From NCBI GenBank assembly GCA_001803165.1, contig MHAZ01000003.1, positions 62,001 through 126,000 of the forward strand: 64,000 nucleotides of DNA, written 5' to 3'. The stretch comes from Stygiobacter sp. RIFOXYC2_FULL_38_25 (GTDB lineage Bacteria; Bacteroidota; Ignavibacteria; Ignavibacteriales; Melioribacteraceae). Within the stretch, counting starts at the first letter, position 1; each line of letters begins with the position of its first letter. Of this stretch, positions 62,456 to 64,000 are shown piece after piece. The position numbers and the translations under genes were made by a program. The notes under the pieces are model-generated. The model did not search any database and was not told the origin of the DNA. It saw only the letters and a list, made by a program, of their open reading frames with translations.

Positions 62456-64000
62456 CTATTTCGTCTTCATTACAAATACGCCATCCCAATCTTCATCCGG
62501 CGGGCTTTCTATGTAAGCTTTGCATCTTTCTAAATACACCTTAGAAGTAAAATCATTTTCGGCTGTAAAACATTTTTCAAAGTATGAGGAAGCTTCCACA
62601 AATTTCTTTTGCTTGTACAATTCCAAAGCCGCACAATAATCAGCTAATGAGTTCAATTTTTGTTTCGCCATTTCATCGTCAGTCATACCAATCAGCTCAA
62701 AAACTTTAGTAGGTTTGGTTTTTCCCTTAACCTTTATGGAATCAAGCTCGCGCACCAGTACAAACTCTTTTGCCGCTTCGTAAGTTGATTCACTAATCAT
62801 AATAGCCGAATTATATTCTTTGTTAGCGCCTTCAAGCCGTGATGCTAAGTTTACGTTATCGCCCATTACAGTATAATTCTTATGCCTCTCGCCGCCAACA
62901 TTTCCAACTATAACATCGCCGGAATTTAGTCCAATTCTGATGTGAAGCGGCTTCTCCCCTTTCTGAATCCATTCTTGAGATATTTCCGAAACTTTGTTTT
63001 GCATTTCAAGAGCGGTTCTGCAAGCACGGTAAGCATGGTCTTCTTGTTCAAGCGGCGCGCCCCAAAACGCCATTACCGCATCGCCAAGATATTTATCAAG
63101 CGTACCGGTATTTATCATTATCAATTCAGTCATCTCGTGCAGCAATCCGTTAATGAACTTCACTAATTCTTCCGGAGACTTACCTTCGGAAAAAGTTGTA
63201 AAGCCAGCCATATCACTAAACAAAATAGTTACGCTCTTCTTTTCACCGCCAAGCTTCAGTTTATCCGGATTTGTTAAAAGCTCTTGCACAACTTGCTTGT
63301 TCACATATTGAGAGAACATTCCTTTTATCAAAACATTCTGCTGGCGTTCTTTTAGAAAATGAAAAGCTGTACTGCCGAAATAGCCGAAGACAACACCAAT
63401 TGCCGGGCTGACAACAGCCGTAACAATCTTAGCATGAATGAAGAAATAAACGCCGGCTTGGTAGATTGCGAACAACAGAAACAATACTACAATTAAGTTT
63501 AGAACTTCAACAAGAAAGCCAAAGCGAAGTTTTATCTTCCGAAGAAGTGAAGTCCCGAAGAAGGCAAAACCGGTTAGCAAGAAAATGAAAAATGTTTCGC
63601 TGAACTTAGACTGCTTCTTTAAGAAATCGTTGTTGATTACATTTTGTATTGCGTTGGCGTGGAATTCAACTCCGTACATTAAGTTATCTCCGGAGTGCTG
63701 CCCTTCGCTAAAAGCAACCGGAAAAATATCTTTGTCTTCCGGCATTGTAGAGCCGATAAGCACAATCTTGTCTTTAAAAATTCCGCTCTGAAGCAATCCA
63801 TCTTCCGAGTCCCAGATATTCAGCTCTATGCCGTCAACTTCATCAATTGTTTTGAAATCTTTGTCATCGAGAACATCTATTAGTGGAATTCTTTTGAAAG
63901 TTCCGTTCGAACCGTAAAAATTTACAAGCGTACTGTATCTATCAAATTGAGGAATCCTTTTATTGTTGTAATCGAAATAATCATCACCTCTGGAAGCAAC
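62456..64000 (-). CDS. CHASE2-adenylate/guanylate cyclase (5' end beyond window)
   Basis: The frame stays open past the track's Met at 63796 to the right edge, reading 'VASRGDDYFDYNNKRIPQFD' and on, so the gene is cut. The extracytoplasmic CHASE2 domain ('KIVLIGSTMPEDKDIFPVAF') precedes transmembrane helices (about track residues 65-150) and a class III cyclase domain (about 185-370: 'VTILFSDMAGFTTFSEGKS', 'KYLGDAVMAFWGAPLEQEDH', 'IGLNSGDVIVGNVGGERHKN'). Makes cAMP or cGMP in response to an external signal. The C-terminal tail is TPR-like. Confidence 0.92.
   Translation of the reverse strand, partial: VASRGDDYFDYNNKRIPQFDRYSTLVNFYGSNGTFKRIPLIDVLDDKDFKTIDEVDGIELNIWDSEDGLLQSGIFKDKIVLIGSTMPEDKDIFPVAFSEGQHSGDNLMYGVEFHANAIQNVINNDFLKKQSKFSETFFIFLLTGFAFFGTSLLRKIKLRFGFLVEVLNLIVVLFLLFAIYQAGVYFFIHAKIVTAVVSPAIGVVFGYFGSTAFHFLKERQQNVLIKGMFSQYVNKQVVQELLTNPDKLKLGGEKKSVTILFSDMAGFTTFSEGKSPEELVKFINGLLHEMTELIMINTGTLDKYLGDAVMAFWGAPLEQEDHAYRACRTALEMQNKVSEISQEWIQKGEKPLHIRIGLNSGDVIVGNVGGERHKNYTVMGDNVNLASRLEGANKEYNSAIMISESTYEAAKEFVLVRELDSIKVKGKTKPTKVFELIGMTDDEMAKQKLNSLADYCAALELYKQKKFVEASSYFEKCFTAENDFTSKVYLERCKAYIESPPDEDWDGVFVMKTK

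Overview
The window looks like a chromosomal segment from a low-GC member of the Bacteroidota/Chlorobi lineage, most likely an Ignavibacteria-type bacterium. Evidence: two secreted proteins end in a type IX secretion (T9SS) type A sorting domain with the 'NYPNPFNP' signature typical of that group. Several promoters carry a Bacteroidetes-like -7 box (TAnnTTTG). The tmRNA tag ends in ALAA. LptF and LptG lie in tandem. No rRNA, tRNA, CRISPR array, transposase gene or phage gene was seen.

Layout. Positions 1-14.8 kb hold mostly minus-strand housekeeping genes: argS (cut by the left edge), rsfS, a LytR_C protein, ridA, mazG (plus strand), phoH, a LysM protein, a small coiled-coil lipoprotein, radC, guaA, gcvH, accC, accB, efp, a TPR protein, a PHP protein, an ABM monooxygenase and dapF. 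A FapA-like gene and a small STAS-like gene follow on the plus strand (15-16.8 kb).

Positions 17.1-32.7 kb form what I read as a phosphate-starvation island. One minus-strand operon encodes a TonB-dependent receptor, a T9SS-exported repeat protein, PstS, PhoU and a PhoB-type regulator. Beside it are an M28 peptidase with a second PstS-like lipoprotein, a metallophosphoesterase, a short NeuB-family synthase, and an operon of two small proteins plus an OlsF-like bifunctional acyltransferase (ornithine lipid synthesis). Five promoters share one geometry: four TTAA-core repeats at exactly 11-bp period, with a -7-like box starting 12 nt beyond the last repeat. This is a strong candidate Pho box and ties these genes into one regulon. 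It is the most interesting system in the window.

Positions 33.0-49.6 kb carry a chemosensory/two-component cluster, all minus strand: NarX/NarL-type pair, single-domain receiver, CheW, CheR-TPR, CheW, two near-identical chemoreceptors, CheA-REC, CheB and a large hybrid kinase. A four-helix-bundle (23S IVP family) gene flanked by short repeats is inserted between cheA and cheB, and gene-less copies of the flanks lie elsewhere in the cluster.

Positions 49.8-56.8 kb hold ssrA (tmRNA), a PduO-type cobalamin adenosyltransferase, YgfZ, a lipoprotein, an M20 dipeptidase and lptF/lptG. Positions 56.8-62.4 kb look accessory: a serine hydrolase, an M23 peptidase, a T9SS-exported S41 protease and a probable caspase/CHAT-like cysteine protease. 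The window ends in a CHASE2-adenylate/guanylate cyclase gene cut by the right edge. Short inverted-repeat elements (MITE-like) sit in several intergenic gaps.
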